Assembly: GCA_022072445.1 (NCBI GenBank)
Contig: JAJVHV010000016.1
Span: 1-64,000, forward strand
DNA: 64,000 nucleotides
Source of the DNA: Phycisphaerae bacterium
GTDB lineage: Bacteria; Planctomycetota; Phycisphaerae; UBA1845; Fen-1342
Direction: 5' to 3'
The translations under genes and the position numbers were made by a program. The notes beneath the pieces are model-generated. The model saw nothing but the letters and a program-made list of their open reading frames with translations, was not told the origin of the DNA and ran no database searches. This document shows, piece after piece, positions 17,449 to 27,084 of the stretch (position 1 is the first letter of the stretch; the number at the start of each line of letters is the position of its first letter).

Positions 17449-17576
17449 CGACGCGGCGAGGGCACGTCACGCGCCAGCCGCGTTTGGGGCGAGATTGTGG
17501 CGGTGGAGTGGTCGATCTATACTTTTCATACGCGACGCGGAGAAGGCCGGGGCGAGCGTTGCGGGGAGACTGAGCG

Positions 17577-18230
17577 ATGCGGCGGCAGATGGCGGTGCGG
17601 GTCGGTGGAGCGGGTCTGGTGCTGGCGGCGGTGGCACTTCTGACGATCGCCGGCTGCATCGGCTCGTCGGGCAGCAGCCAGGACTCTGGCGCGGCGAACG
17701 GCAGCGGCGGGGCGGGCAGCGGCGGTAATGGCACGGCCGCCAGCGGCGCGGGCGGCAGCGGCGGGGCGGCGAGCGAGAGTGGTTCCGGCGGTGGAGGGGC
17801 AGGGCGCGTGTCGAGCTCGCAATATCGGAAGTTCCCGCTGGATACGCTGCCGGTCAGCACGCTGACAGTGAAGGGGCACGCGATCCGCGCGTGGCTCGCG
17901 ATTTCGGACGAGCAGCACCAGGAAGGTCTCATGTACGTGCCGGCCGACGAAATCGCCGACGACCAGGGCATGCTTTTTGTGTTCGATAACGAGTGGTTCC
18001 GCTCCTTCTGGATGAAAAACACCATCACCCCGCTGGACATCGCCTTCATCAAGGCGGACGGCACGATCGTCAAGACGCACACGATGCCGCCGCTGACGAC
18101 GCAGTCCTTTCCGTCGGGTGAGCCGGCAATGTTTGCGCTCGAAGTGAAGGCCGGGACGTGGGAACGACTTGGCGTCGGCGCGGGGGACAAAGTCGACATC
18201 CCGCGCGATGTATTCAAGACTCAACCATAG
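17577..18230 (+). CDS. DUF192-family lipoprotein
   Basis: A 217-residue exported protein. Residues 1-27 form a lipoprotein signal ending in the lipobox LTIAGC. Residues ~28-78 are a Gly/Ser/Ala-rich linker. Residues ~85-215 are a DUF192 domain with EGLMYVP, MLFVFDNEWFRSFWMKNTI and the PLDIAFI strand characteristic of that family. The function of DUF192 is not established; it is a small exported beta-barrel-like domain. The start follows GCGGGGAGA. The gene lies 94 bp upstream of the phosphatase gene and may share its transcript. Confidence 0.85.
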   Translation: MRRQMAVRVGGAGLVLAAVALLTIAGCIGSSGSSQDSGAANGSGGAGSGGNGTAASGAGGSGGAASESGSGGGGAGRVSSSQYRKFPLDTLPVSTLTVKGHAIRAWLAISDEQHQEGLMYVPADEIADDQGMLFVFDNEWFRSFWMKNTITPLDIAFIKADGTIVKTHTMPPLTTQSFPSGEPAMFALEVKAGTWERLGVGAGDKVDIPRDVFKTQP

Positions 18231-18324
18231 GGACACGAGTTCAGCGAAGTCGGGCGTGCCGCGCGGGGCAGCAGGAAGCGCGGTTTCTGCGCCCGACCGT
18301 GTTTCCAGCGGGGGAAGCGCAAAC

Positions 18325-19497
18325 ATGACAGCGCAAGCGCGGGCGTTGTTCTACGTCGGCGGTGGCGGGGACGGCGCTCCGATCGACCGGATCCTGCAAG
18401 TCAACGGATTGCAGACGCAGCGCGTCGGCCGTGAGGGCAGCGTCGATTTCGCCTCGGCCGACGTGGCGGTCATTTCGGTGTCTGGCAACGGTCCGGAAGT
18501 GCAGCGGGCCAGCGAGCTGGTGAACGAGCTGGCGCGGCGGAACATCGCGACGCTGCTGGTGGGCATGCCCGACGAAGTGCCGCTGGCGGCCGGACCGCTG
18601 GTGGAGCGCGTGCCGGCGTCGGCGTCGGACGACGCGGTGGCGGCGCGGATCAGCACCTTTGCCCGCTACGCGCCACTGGTGAAGCGGCTCGACCGCGAGC
18701 TCTACCACCTTCAGCGGCTCGGCAAGCGGCTCAATCATCACTTCGCCGACATCGACCAGGAGATGCGGCTGGCGGGCCGGCTGCAGCGCGACTTTCTGCC
18801 GCGGCAGATGCCCGGCATTCCGGGGCTGACCTTCGAGGCCATCTACCGGCCGGCGTCGTGGGTCAGCGGCGACATCTACGACGTGTTCCGCATCGACGAG
18901 CATCGCGTCGGAATCTTCATTGCCGACGCCGTCGGCCATGGACTGGCGGCCGGACTGCTGACGATGTTTCTGCGGCAGGCGCTGGTCAGTAAGCGGATCG
19001 ACGGGTCGCGTTACGAGCTGGTGCCGCCGAGCGAGGCGATTTCGCAGCTTCATCATTCGCTGCTGCGGCAGTCGCTGCCGCACTGCTGGTTTGTGACCGC
19101 GTCCTACCTGATCGTCGACACGCAGGCGATGACGCTGACGCACGCGCGGGGTGGGCATCCGTATCCGATTCACATCGGGGTGGATGGGGCGCTGCGCGAG
19201 TTGCAGGTTTCGGGGCCGCTGCTGGGGCTGGCGGACATTGAGGACTCGTTCGAACAGCAGACCATTCCGCTGACGCGGGGCGACAAGCTGCTGATCTACT
19301 CGGACGGCGTGGAGAACGAGCTGATCGCGTCGCGCGAGGCGGGCGCGTCGACGCCGGCGTTTACGCCGCAGCTACGGAGCTGGTGCGCGGGTGGGGCGCA
19401 TGACTTGGCGATCTCGATCTGCGAGCACCTGGACGGCAAGGAGGGGTCGATCAACCCGGATGACGACGTGACGATTGTCATCATGGAGGTTCAATAG
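18325..19497 (+). CDS. SpoIIE-type PP2C phosphatase with N-terminal receiver-like domain
   Basis: A 390-residue protein. Residues 1-~115 look like a divergent response-regulator fold (ALFYVGGGGDGAPIDRILQVNG, VAVISVSGN), with no clear phospho-acceptor Asp. A helical linker follows (DIDQEMRLAGRLQRDFLP), typical of RsbU/RsbP-type phosphatases. The C-terminal ~225 residues are the metal-dependent Ser/Thr phosphatase, with SGDIYDVF, IADAVGHGLAAGL, ARGGHPYP, LLIYSDGVEN and DDDVTIVIM carrying the metal Asp residues. By family it would dephosphorylate an anti-sigma-factor antagonist in a partner-switching pathway; no such partner lies in the window. The ATG at 18325 follows GGGGAAG. Confidence 0.88.
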   Translation: MTAQARALFYVGGGGDGAPIDRILQVNGLQTQRVGREGSVDFASADVAVISVSGNGPEVQRASELVNELARRNIATLLVGMPDEVPLAAGPLVERVPASASDDAVAARISTFARYAPLVKRLDRELYHLQRLGKRLNHHFADIDQEMRLAGRLQRDFLPRQMPGIPGLTFEAIYRPASWVSGDIYDVFRIDEHRVGIFIADAVGHGLAAGLLTMFLRQALVSKRIDGSRYELVPPSEAISQLHHSLLRQSLPHCWFVTASYLIVDTQAMTLTHARGGHPYPIHIGVDGALRELQVSGPLLGLADIEDSFEQQTIPLTRGDKLLIYSDGVENELIASREAGASTPAFTPQLRSWCAGGAHDLAISICEHLDGKEGSINPDDDVTIVIMEVQ

Positions 19498-19588
19498 CGA
19501 ACTGGGGACCACGAGTGGCGTCCGTCGCTCGGTGCGGTTCGTCATTCCTGATTCGCCATCGTGTTACGAGCATGCCACGCGCGGACGA

Positions 19589-19620
19589 ACATGCTCACGC
19601 CTGACGGCGAGCGCATGCCA
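19589..19620. repeat. Family-2 REP-like hairpin
   Basis: ACATGCTCACGCCTGACGGCG followed by AGCGCATGCCA has the same layout as 33254-33283, with loop TGAC and partly mismatched outer arms. It lies between the phosphatase and thioredoxin genes, which converge. Confidence 0.6.
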
Positions 19621-19653
19621 ACCATCCCATTCATGCTACGCGGCGTCCCGGTG

Positions 19654-19995
19654 TCAGCGGGCGGCGCCGGCTTTGGCGTCGAGGATGGCCTTGTAGTCCT
19701 TCTTGGGTTTGGCGCCGACCAGCCGCTGGGTGACCTGGCCGCGCTCGAACAGCAGCACCGTCGGGATGTTGAGCACGCCGAAGCGGGCGGCCAGGGCGGG
19801 GGAGGCGTCGACGTCGAGCTTGCCGATCTTGATGCGGCCGTGATAGTCGTTGGCGAGCTCGTCGATGGTTGGGGCGAGGCTCACGCACGGGCCGCACCAC
19901 TGTGCCCAGAAATCGACCAGCACCGGCACGTCCGATCCGATCACGTCGGTTTCGAAATTGGAGTCGTCAAACATCAGCGTATGAGCGCCTGCCAT
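19654..19995 (-). CDS. trxA: Thioredoxin
   Basis: A 113-residue cytoplasmic thioredoxin reducing protein disulfides. The active site WCGPC is in FWAQWCGPCVSLAP, and the conserved cis-Pro segment is NIPTVLLF. The length and lack of a signal peptide fit a housekeeping thioredoxin. The start ATG at 19995 follows AAGAAGG. The gene is monocistronic, convergent with the SpoIIE-type phosphatase and divergent from pheA. Confidence 0.95.
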   Translation of the reverse strand: MAGAHTLMFDDSNFETDVIGSDVPVLVDFWAQWCGPCVSLAPTIDELANDYHGRIKIGKLDVDASPALAARFGVLNIPTVLLFERGQVTQRLVGAKPKKDYKAILDAKAGAAR

Positions 19996-20244
19996 TGAGA
20001 TACCTTCTTCCGTTCGTTGTCACACCTGTCGCGCCGTCACGCCTGTCGCCGCCCACACCCGGGCCGCGATCCGTTTTTCCGCCCAGCAAGCGGCGTACCG
20101 CGAATATTGTAGTGTCGATGCGGACCGCGCGGGCGTCAACCCGGCGCCCGGGGCCGGTTGCAACCGGACGGCCGGCTTCGTACGCTGACAGCGGCACGTC
20201 GCCGCCGTCGAGAGCCGCACCCCACACGCCAGTGAGGATGCACC

Positions 20245-21342
20245 GTGCAACCTGAGCAACCGTCCGGGCCCGATCCGCTCGCCGAGCTGCGCCGCCGCAT
20301 CGACGCCATCGACGATCAGCTCATCCGTCTGATCAGTGAGCGCGGCGGGCTGGCTTCGGAGATCGGCCAGATCAAGGCCCGCAGCGGCTCGCCGGTGTAC
20401 GCCCCCGACCGGGAAAAGGAAATCCTGTCGCGGATCCGGCAGTCGAACGCCGGTCCGTTTCCCGACCGCGTGCTGTCGGCGATCTATCGCGAGCTGATGA
20501 GCGGGTCGTTCGCGCTCGAAAAGCCGATGCGGATCGCCTATCTCGGCCCGAAGGGCAGCTTCTCGCACCTGGCCGCGACGGGCAAGTTCGGCGCGTCGGT
20601 GGAGTATGAGCCGGTCAGCAACATCGCCGCGGTCTTCAGCGAGGTGGAGCGCGGCCACGCCGACTTCGCAGTCGTGCCGGTGGAGAACTCGACGGGCGGC
20701 GGCGTCATCGACACGCTCGACTCGTTCATCAACACCAGTGCGAAAGCCTGCGCGGAGATCATCCGGCGGATCCATCACAACGTGCTGTCGCGCGAGCCGC
20801 TCGATCGCGTGGAGAAGCTCTACTCGAAGCCGGAGGTGTTCGCGCAGTGTCAGCAGTGGCTGCGCGAGACGGGCATGGACCGCAAGATCGTGCCGGTCGC
20901 CAGCAGCAGCAAGGCCGCCGAGCTGGCGGCGGGCGAGGCGGGCGCGGCGGCGATCGGCAGCACACTGGCGGCGGAAATCTATCAGTTGCCGATCCTGTTC
21001 GCCAACATCGAGGACAACCCCTACAACGTGACGCGCTTCTTCGTCGTGGGCCGCAACTACGCGCGGCCGACCGGCGACGACAAGACGGCGATGATGTTCG
21101 CCGTCCCGCACCGGGCCGGGGCGCTGGTCGACGTGCTGGACGTATTCCGCACCGAACGCGTCAACCTGACCATGATCACCTCGCGCCCCAGCCAGAAGCG
21201 CAACTGGGAGTACAACTTCTTCGTCGACACCGAGGGGCACATCGAGGACGACGCGCCGCGCCGGGCGGCGGAGGCGGCCCGCGAGTTCTGCCTGCAATTC
21301 TCGGTGCTGGGTTCATTCCCGCGGGCGCAGGAGGTCGATTGA
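20245..21342 (+). CDS. pheA: Bifunctional chorismate mutase/prephenate dehydratase
   Basis: A 365-residue P-protein for phenylalanine synthesis (chorismate to prephenate to phenylpyruvate). It starts at GTG 20245 behind GTGAGGATG. Residues ~10-95 are an AroQ chorismate mutase (LRRRIDAIDDQLIRLISERG, KARSGSPVYAPDRE). Residues ~97-275 are the dehydratase (IAYLGPKGSFSHLAA, VVPVENSTGGGVIDTLD, DNPYNVTRFFVVG). Residues ~285-360 are the ACT domain (AVPHRAGALVDVLDVF, NLTMITSRPS) through which phenylalanine normally inhibits the enzyme. It is followed 161 bp later by glpX on the same strand. Confidence 0.96.
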   Translation: MQPEQPSGPDPLAELRRRIDAIDDQLIRLISERGGLASEIGQIKARSGSPVYAPDREKEILSRIRQSNAGPFPDRVLSAIYRELMSGSFALEKPMRIAYLGPKGSFSHLAATGKFGASVEYEPVSNIAAVFSEVERGHADFAVVPVENSTGGGVIDTLDSFINTSAKACAEIIRRIHHNVLSREPLDRVEKLYSKPEVFAQCQQWLRETGMDRKIVPVASSSKAAELAAGEAGAAAIGSTLAAEIYQLPILFANIEDNPYNVTRFFVVGRNYARPTGDDKTAMMFAVPHRAGALVDVLDVFRTERVNLTMITSRPSQKRNWEYNFFVDTEGHIEDDAPRRAAEAAREFCLQFSVLGSFPRAQEVD

Positions 21343-21503
21343 GACGGCCAGCGGCTGTTGGCGCGATGCGCGCGGGCGACCGGGAAGGGGCCTGATCCCG
21401 GCGGCGCGCCGAGCCGTTCCGCGGCTGGACAGGCGCGCCGCGTCGCCGGTATCTTCAATCCCGACGACTTATTCAGTTTCGCACCCCGACGGCAGGACAT
21501 GAC

Positions 21504-22559
21504 ATGGCGACGACGCCCGTGGGCCACCTCGAGACCGATCCGGAAGCGACGATTGAGCTGGCGCTGGTCCGCGCGACGGAAGCGGCGGCGCTGAACACGC
21601 TCAAGTGGGTGGGCAAGGGCGACAAGCTCGCCGCCGACGCCGCCGCCACCGACGCCTTGCGCGGCATGCTGAATCTGCTGGACATCTGCGGCACGTGCAC
21701 GATCGGCGAGGGGATCAAGGACGAGGCTCCCGGCATTTTCGTGGGAGAGCGGCTGGGGACGTGGAAGAAGGGCGCGCCGATCCTCAGCATCGCGGTCGAC
21801 CCGATCGACGGCACCACGCTGACGTCGAAGGGGCTTCCCGGCGCCGTCTCAGTGCTGGCGACGGCCACGGCCAAGTCGCCCGACAAGCACGCGATGATTC
21901 CGGTGCCCAGCCACTACATGGAGAAGATCGCGGTCGGTCCGAGCGTCAGCGAGGGCGCCGGCGCGATCCGCCTGGGAGCGCCGGTCGAGCAGAATCTGGA
22001 GATCATCGCGCTCAAGCTGGGCAAGCGCGTCCGCGATCTGGTGGTCTGCATGCTCGACCGCCCGCGGCATGAAAAGCTCGTCAGCGACGTCCGCCGCACC
22101 GGCGCCGCGATCAAGCTGATCGGCGATGGGGACGTGGCGGGCGCGATTGCACCGTCGATGCCCGACAGCGGCGTGGACGTGTACATGGGGGTGGGCGGCT
22201 CGCCGGAGGCCGTGCTGGCGGCGGCGGCCATCAAGTGCCTGGGCGGCGACATCATCGCGCGGATGTGGCCGAAGGACGACCATGAGCGCCAGTCGCTGAT
22301 CGACGCGGGGCACGGCGACGACCTGGAGCGGGCGTACACCACCGACGACATGGCCCAGGGGGACGGCATCATCTTCGCCGCCACCGGCGTCACCGACAAC
22401 GCGCTGCTTCGCGGCGTCTCGGTACAGGGGCACATCGCGGTGACGTATTCGGTCGTGATGCGGGCCCGCTCGCGCACGGTGCGCTACGTCAAGGCCTTTC
22501 ACGACCTGACGCGCAAGACGATCTACCTCGACAGCGAGCGCGGCGAAACGCGGCTGTAA
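21504..22559 (+). CDS. glpX: Class II fructose-1,6-bisphosphatase
   Basis: A 351-residue GlpX hydrolysing fructose-1,6-bisphosphate in gluconeogenesis, and possibly sedoheptulose bisphosphate in related bifunctional enzymes. Diagnostic motifs are GTCTIGEGIKDEAP near residue 65, metal-binding VDPIDGTTLTSKG near 97 and the C-terminal ATGVTDNALLRGV. The length is typical. The start ATG at 21504 is preceded by GGCAGGA. It stands alone between pheA and the phosphodiesterase gene. Confidence 0.95.
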   Translation: MATTPVGHLETDPEATIELALVRATEAAALNTLKWVGKGDKLAADAAATDALRGMLNLLDICGTCTIGEGIKDEAPGIFVGERLGTWKKGAPILSIAVDPIDGTTLTSKGLPGAVSVLATATAKSPDKHAMIPVPSHYMEKIAVGPSVSEGAGAIRLGAPVEQNLEIIALKLGKRVRDLVVCMLDRPRHEKLVSDVRRTGAAIKLIGDGDVAGAIAPSMPDSGVDVYMGVGGSPEAVLAAAAIKCLGGDIIARMWPKDDHERQSLIDAGHGDDLERAYTTDDMAQGDGIIFAATGVTDNALLRGVSVQGHIAVTYSVVMRARSRTVRYVKAFHDLTRKTIYLDSERGETRL

Positions 22560-22765
22560 GCCCTGAGGGCGGGCGGGGCCGAAGAACCCGGCGCGCGGCG
22601 CGAGCGTTGCGGAACCGCTGCGCCCCACCGCCGCGCGTGGTCGGGCGGGGCGCGATCGGCTAAGCTGCCGCTTCCGCGTCGTCCGCGCCGCGCCGGGCGC
22701 CGTCACGCCGCGAATTGACCGAACCGGCGCGGCCGGTTGCTGATTCCTGCTGGGAGCCGTCGTCC

Positions 22766-24163
22766 ATGAGTCGCATCGAAAAAGTCGCCGTCATCGGCCT
22801 CGATTGCGCCGAGCCGAGCCTGGTGTTTGAGCGCTATATCGATCAACTGCCGAATCTGCGGCGGCTGATGAGTGCCGGCCGCTGGGGGAACCTGGAGAGT
22901 TGCCTGCCGCCGATCACGGTTCCGGCGTGGAGCTGCATGACGACGAGCAAGGATCCGGGCACGCTCGGCATTTACGGTTTCCGCAACCGCAAGGATCACT
23001 CGTACGAGAATCTGAGCATTGCGACGAACATCGAGATTCACGAGCCGCGCGTCTGGGACATTCTCGGCACGAAGGGCAAGAAGTCGATTTCGGTGGGTGT
23101 CCCGCAGACCTATCCGATCGTCCGGCCGCCGAACGGCTGCCAGGTGACGTGCTTTTTGACGCCGGGGATCGACAGCCAGTACACGCACCCGCCGGAGCTG
23201 AAGCAGGAGATTGCGGAGGTGGTGGGGGAGTACATGGTGGACGTGAAGGGTTTTCGGACGGACGACAAGAAGTGGCTGCTCGAGCAGATTTACGTCATGA
23301 CGGAGCGGCGCTTCAACCTGTGTCGGCACCTGCTGAAGACCAAGCCGTGGGATCTGTTCTGGATGGTGGAGATGGGGACGGATCGCATTCATCACGGTTT
23401 CTGGGCGAACTGCGATTCGCAGCATCATCGCTTCCAGCCCGGCAACCCGTTCGAGCACGCGATCCGAGACTATTATATCTATATTGACAAGAAAATCGGC
23501 GAACTGCTCGAGGCGCTCGACCTGAAGACGACGGCGGTGTGGGTGCTGAGCGACCATGGCGCCAAGCGGATGGACGGCGGGCTGTGCTTCAACGACTGGC
23601 TGATCCGCGAGGGGTATCTGGTGCTCAAGAGCAAGCCCGCGGGCGTGGCCAAGTGGGACGGCATCGTCAAGGCCGGACAGGTGGACTGGTCGAAAACGAC
23701 CGCCTGGGGCGACGGCGGCTACTACGGCCGGCTGTTCATCAACCAGCAGGGCCGCGAGCCGCGGGGGACTGTCGCCGCGGCCGATTATGAGCGCTTCCGC
23801 GACGAGCTGGCCCGGAAAATCGAAGCCATCCCCGACCACCACGGACGGCCCATGGGCACGAAGTGCTACAAACCCGAGAAAATCTACAAGAAGGTCAACC
23901 GCGTCGCGCCCGACCTGGTCGTGATCTTCGGCGACCTGCACTGGCGCAGCGTCGGCACGGTCGGCAACCCGGACATCTACACGTTCGAAAACGACACCGG
24001 CCCGGACGACGCCAACCACGCCCAGCAGGGCATGTACATCCTGTCGTATCCAGACGCCAAGCCCGGCCGCCACGACGCCTCACTGTTCGACGTCACGCCC
24101 ACCATCCTCAAGCTGATGGGCGAGGCCGTGCCCGCCGAGATGGTCGGGCGGCCGCTGGCGTAG
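22766..24163 (+). CDS. Alkaline-phosphatase-superfamily phosphodiesterase/pyrophosphatase
   Basis: A 465-residue protein of the type I phosphodiesterase/nucleotide pyrophosphatase group. The N terminus, VAVIGLDCAEPSLVFE, holds the first metal Asp. ITVPAWSCMTTSKDPG should carry the Thr/Ser nucleophile. LSDHGAKRMDGG holds the metal-binding Asp-His pair, and a His near HDASLFDVTPTILKLMG completes the site. No signal peptide is seen with the start at 22766, so it appears cytoplasmic. The substrate is unknown. The family also includes sulfatases, but the Cys-x-Pro-x-Arg formylglycine motif is absent. Confidence 0.82.
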   Translation: MSRIEKVAVIGLDCAEPSLVFERYIDQLPNLRRLMSAGRWGNLESCLPPITVPAWSCMTTSKDPGTLGIYGFRNRKDHSYENLSIATNIEIHEPRVWDILGTKGKKSISVGVPQTYPIVRPPNGCQVTCFLTPGIDSQYTHPPELKQEIAEVVGEYMVDVKGFRTDDKKWLLEQIYVMTERRFNLCRHLLKTKPWDLFWMVEMGTDRIHHGFWANCDSQHHRFQPGNPFEHAIRDYYIYIDKKIGELLEALDLKTTAVWVLSDHGAKRMDGGLCFNDWLIREGYLVLKSKPAGVAKWDGIVKAGQVDWSKTTAWGDGGYYGRLFINQQGREPRGTVAAADYERFRDELARKIEAIPDHHGRPMGTKCYKPEKIYKKVNRVAPDLVVIFGDLHWRSVGTVGNPDIYTFENDTGPDDANHAQQGMYILSYPDAKPGRHDASLFDVTPTILKLMGEAVPAEMVGRPLA

Positions 24164-24194
24164 CCGGTTCGGAGTTCAGGGTTCAGCGCGCGTG

Positions 24195-24225
24195 GCATGC
24201 TCTCGCCGTCAGTGCGTGAGCATGC
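24195..24225. repeat. Family-2 REP-like hairpin, opposite orientation
   Basis: Arms GCATGCTC (24195-24202) and GAGCATGC (24218-24225) pair perfectly, with a weaker inner CGCC stem and loop GTCA. It is preceded by GGTTC/GAGTTCA/GGGTTCA heptamers at 24165-24185. It lies between the phosphodiesterase and VIT/vWA genes. Confidence 0.6.
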
Positions 24226-24402
24226 TTGGACCTGGATTGCGTTGCCACGCGTTTCCGGACCAGCGCCGCCCCCGCCGCAAGACCGAATCCGCAAAACCGG
24301 GAACCGCCGAGACCGGCCGGCGTCCAACCCGACGTACGACGCGCGCTCGCGGGCGACACGCCCCGCCTGCCCGCAGCGTCGGCCGTATCGGAGCCAGCCG
24401 CC

Positions 24403-26721
24403 ATGAAACGATTCCCCCGCCCGACGATCGCGCTTCTCGCCGTTGCCGCCGCGAGCCTCTTTTCCGCCGCGCCCGCCGCCGCTCAGGGCACCGTCATCAT
24501 CGACCGCCCCGTCCGCCCGCCCTGGCAGCCCAATCGCGTTACAACCACCCCGCTTGTCCTGAAGTACCAGAACGTCGTCGCGACGGTCACCGAGGGCGTC
24601 GCGGTCACGCGCGTCGAGCAGACCTTTCAGAACCCGCTCGGAACGCAGATCGAAGGCACGTACGTCTACCCACTGCCCGACGGCGTCGCGGTCGGCGACT
24701 TCAGCATGACGGTCGGCGGAAAGACGCTGCGCGGCGAAGTGCTCGACAAGGACGCCGCTCGCAGGACCTACGAGGACATCGTCCGCCGGGCGCGCGACCC
24801 CGGTCTGCTCGAGTACCTCAACAGCCGGCTCTATCGCGCCAGCATCTTCCCCATCCCGCCCGGCGGCCTGCTCGAAGTCAAGCTGGAATACTCGCAGGCG
24901 CTCAGCGAATCGGGCGGCCTGGGCCTCTTCAATCACCCGCTGCGCGTCGATCCCGGCGGCGGTCCGCCGATCGAACGCGTCGTCGTGCAGGTCCGGCTCA
25001 AGAGTTCGCAGCCGCTGGCGAGCGTTTTCTGCCCGTCGCACAAGTGCGACATCGTCCGTCCCAACGAGTTTGAGGCCGTTGCGTCGTGCGAGGAGGCGTT
25101 CGTGCGGCCCGATCGCGACTTCGCGCTCTACTACCAGCGCCGCGACGCGCAATTCGGACTCTCCGTGCTGACGCACCGGCAGGCCGGCGAGCCGGGTTAC
25201 TTCTTCATGCGCATCGCGCCGCGGGTCGACCTCGCCGCCGACCAGATTCAGCCCAAGGACATCGCCTTCGTGATCGACACGTCGGGGAGCATGGCGGGCG
25301 GAAAGATCGAGCAGGTCCGCCGTGCCCTGAAGTACTGCATCGACACGCTCAACCCGAGTGACCGCTTCAACATTTACAACTTTTCGACCGCCGTCACGCC
25401 CTTTCGCGACGCGCTGCTGCCGGCCTCCGACGAGCTGCGCGGCGCCGCCCGGGACCACGTCGCCAAGCTTCAGGCCGTCGGCGGGACGAATGTCAACGGG
25501 GCGTTGCTCGAAGCGCTCGGCGCCAACCCCGGCGACCCCGGCCGCCCCTACCTGATTGTCTTCATGACCGATGGCGAGCCCACCGTGGACGTCACCAATC
25601 CGGACCAGATCGTTCAGAACGTCACCGCCGCCAACAAGCACCAGGTTCGCATCCACGTGCTGGGCGTCGGCTCGCAGCTCAACGCCGGCCTGCTCGACCG
25701 CGTCGCCGAGGCGACCCGCGGCAGCCGCGACTACTGTAGCGAAACCGAGGATCTGGAGATCAAGCTCGGCCAATTCGTCGGACGGCTCTCGAAGCCGGTG
25801 CTGACCGACCTGGCGCTGGTCCTGGCCGGCCTGAACGTCAGCGACGTCTACCCGCGCGAGCTGCCCGATCTGTTTCACGGCGGCGAGCTGACCGTGCTCG
25901 GCCGTTACGACGGCGCCGGCCGCTTCGACGTCGGGTTCAGCGGCCGGCTGCTGGGCCAGGAAAAGCGCTTCACGTATGGCGCCGAGTTCGCCACGATCAC
26001 GAGCGGCAATGACTTCCTGCCGCGGCTGTGGGCCAATCGCAAGGTCGCGTACCTGCTCGACCAGATCCGACTGCACGGTCAGAACAAGGAACTGGTCGAC
26101 GACGTCGTGCGCCTCGCGACGCGCTACGGCATTGTCACGCCCTACACATCGGCACTGATCCTCGAAGACGAGCGCGCCCTGGCGGGCGGCCCGGCGCAGC
26201 AACCCGCCCGCCGCGTCATCACCGAGACCGCGCGGCAGCGCGTCGCAGGCGGCGGGAGACCAGGCCGCGGCGCCCCCGCCGGCGAGGGCGGACGGCCTGG
26301 CCGAGCCGGCGCCTACCGGCTCGGTGTCGGCGAGCGCGGCGGATCGGTCGGCAAGGACGCCGTCGAGGCCTCGCGCGAGCTGCGCACCCTCAAGGACCTG
26401 GGTTACGTCGGCACGCCGGCGGACGCACCGGCCACGGAGAGGACCAGCGGACCGGGCCGGCCGAGCGAACGGGCTGACGACAAGAAGGAGAGCCTCATCC
26501 GCCACGTCGCCGACAAGACGTTCGTGCGTGACGGCGAGCGGTGGATCGACAGTGCCTGGGACGGCAAGCAGGAGCCGCGCAAGATCAAGGCGTTCAGCGA
26601 TGGATACTTCGCGTTGCTGAAGGACAAGCCGCAGCTTGGCAAATTCTTCGCGCTGGGGACGCGCGTGCTGGTCGTGGTTGACGGCGCCGCACTCGAGATC
26701 ATTGACGACGACGGGAAGTAG
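24403..26721 (+). CDS. Exported VIT and von Willebrand factor A domain protein
   Basis: A 772-residue protein. The start at 24403 gives a signal peptide (MKRFPRPTIALLAVAAASLF, then SAAPAAAQG). Residues ~35-165 are a VIT domain (EGVAVTRVEQTFQNPLGTQ, YVYPLPDGVAVGDFSM). Residues ~285-465 are a vWA domain whose MIDAS motif is complete: DTSGSMAGG, then the conserved Thr/Asp loops GGTNVNGAL and FMTDGEPTVD. A low-complexity Gly/Arg/Pro stretch follows near 600-650. The last ~90 residues (ESLIRHVADKTFVRDGERW) form a conserved tail of these proteins. The family resembles inter-alpha-trypsin inhibitor heavy chains; its role in bacteria is not established. No membrane anchor is evident. Confidence 0.87.
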   Translation: MKRFPRPTIALLAVAAASLFSAAPAAAQGTVIIDRPVRPPWQPNRVTTTPLVLKYQNVVATVTEGVAVTRVEQTFQNPLGTQIEGTYVYPLPDGVAVGDFSMTVGGKTLRGEVLDKDAARRTYEDIVRRARDPGLLEYLNSRLYRASIFPIPPGGLLEVKLEYSQALSESGGLGLFNHPLRVDPGGGPPIERVVVQVRLKSSQPLASVFCPSHKCDIVRPNEFEAVASCEEAFVRPDRDFALYYQRRDAQFGLSVLTHRQAGEPGYFFMRIAPRVDLAADQIQPKDIAFVIDTSGSMAGGKIEQVRRALKYCIDTLNPSDRFNIYNFSTAVTPFRDALLPASDELRGAARDHVAKLQAVGGTNVNGALLEALGANPGDPGRPYLIVFMTDGEPTVDVTNPDQIVQNVTAANKHQVRIHVLGVGSQLNAGLLDRVAEATRGSRDYCSETEDLEIKLGQFVGRLSKPVLTDLALVLAGLNVSDVYPRELPDLFHGGELTVLGRYDGAGRFDVGFSGRLLGQEKRFTYGAEFATITSGNDFLPRLWANRKVAYLLDQIRLHGQNKELVDDVVRLATRYGIVTPYTSALILEDERALAGGPAQQPARRVITETARQRVAGGGRPGRGAPAGEGGRPGRAGAYRLGVGERGGSVGKDAVEASRELRTLKDLGYVGTPADAPATERTSGPGRPSERADDKKESLIRHVADKTFVRDGERWIDSAWDGKQEPRKIKAFSDGYFALLKDKPQLGKFFALGTRVLVVVDGAALEIIDDDGK

Positions 26722-26767
26722 GGTGGCGCTGGGGGCGTTTGTGCGCTCGTCGTAGGTCGTTGGTGTT

Positions 26768-26795
26768 CGAGCCCCTCCCTTCAGGTCGGGGTTCG
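26768..26795. repeat. Family-3 REP-like hairpin, variant
   Basis: CCCC/GGGG outer pairs, an internal mismatch, CC/GG and a tetraloop (TGAA on the minus strand) follow the layout of the 16001 element, flanked by TTCGA. The 26722-27084 gap contains this and a second copy at 26981 and no supported gene. Confidence 0.45.
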
Positions 26796-26980
26796 ACCGA
26801 GCGCAGCGGTCGTCGAGCGCACAATCCGTTGCATCGGAGCTCGACCTTGGCGTCTGCCGTTCGATTCCTTCCAGTCGGTCTCCTGCTTTGGTCGCCCTTC
26901 TGGTCGGGGCTTCGCTGCGAGCGCGGCTCGAGATTCGGATGGGGGGGCGCGATGCGCCGAGTTCGATGGCAACCCTACGT

Positions 26981-27009
26981 CGAACCCCTCCCTCACGGTC
27001 GCGGCTCGG
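26981..27009. repeat. Family-3 REP-like hairpin, variant
   Basis: CGAACCCCTCCCTCACGGTC followed by GCGGCTCGG matches the 26768 and 16001 elements in layout. The minus-strand tetraloop is GTGA. Confidence 0.45.
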
Positions 27010-27084
27010 CTGGACGCGCCGATCGCCGCCGAGTGCGTCAGACGCGCCTCTCGGCGATCAGGCTATGCCGGTTTTCGGCACAGG

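Noticed and set aside
23977-26505. 842-residue minus-strand frame opposite the VIT/vWA gene
   Set aside because: The plus-strand product has a signal peptide, VIT domain and complete MIDAS motif; the opposite frame has none and crosses two gene ends.
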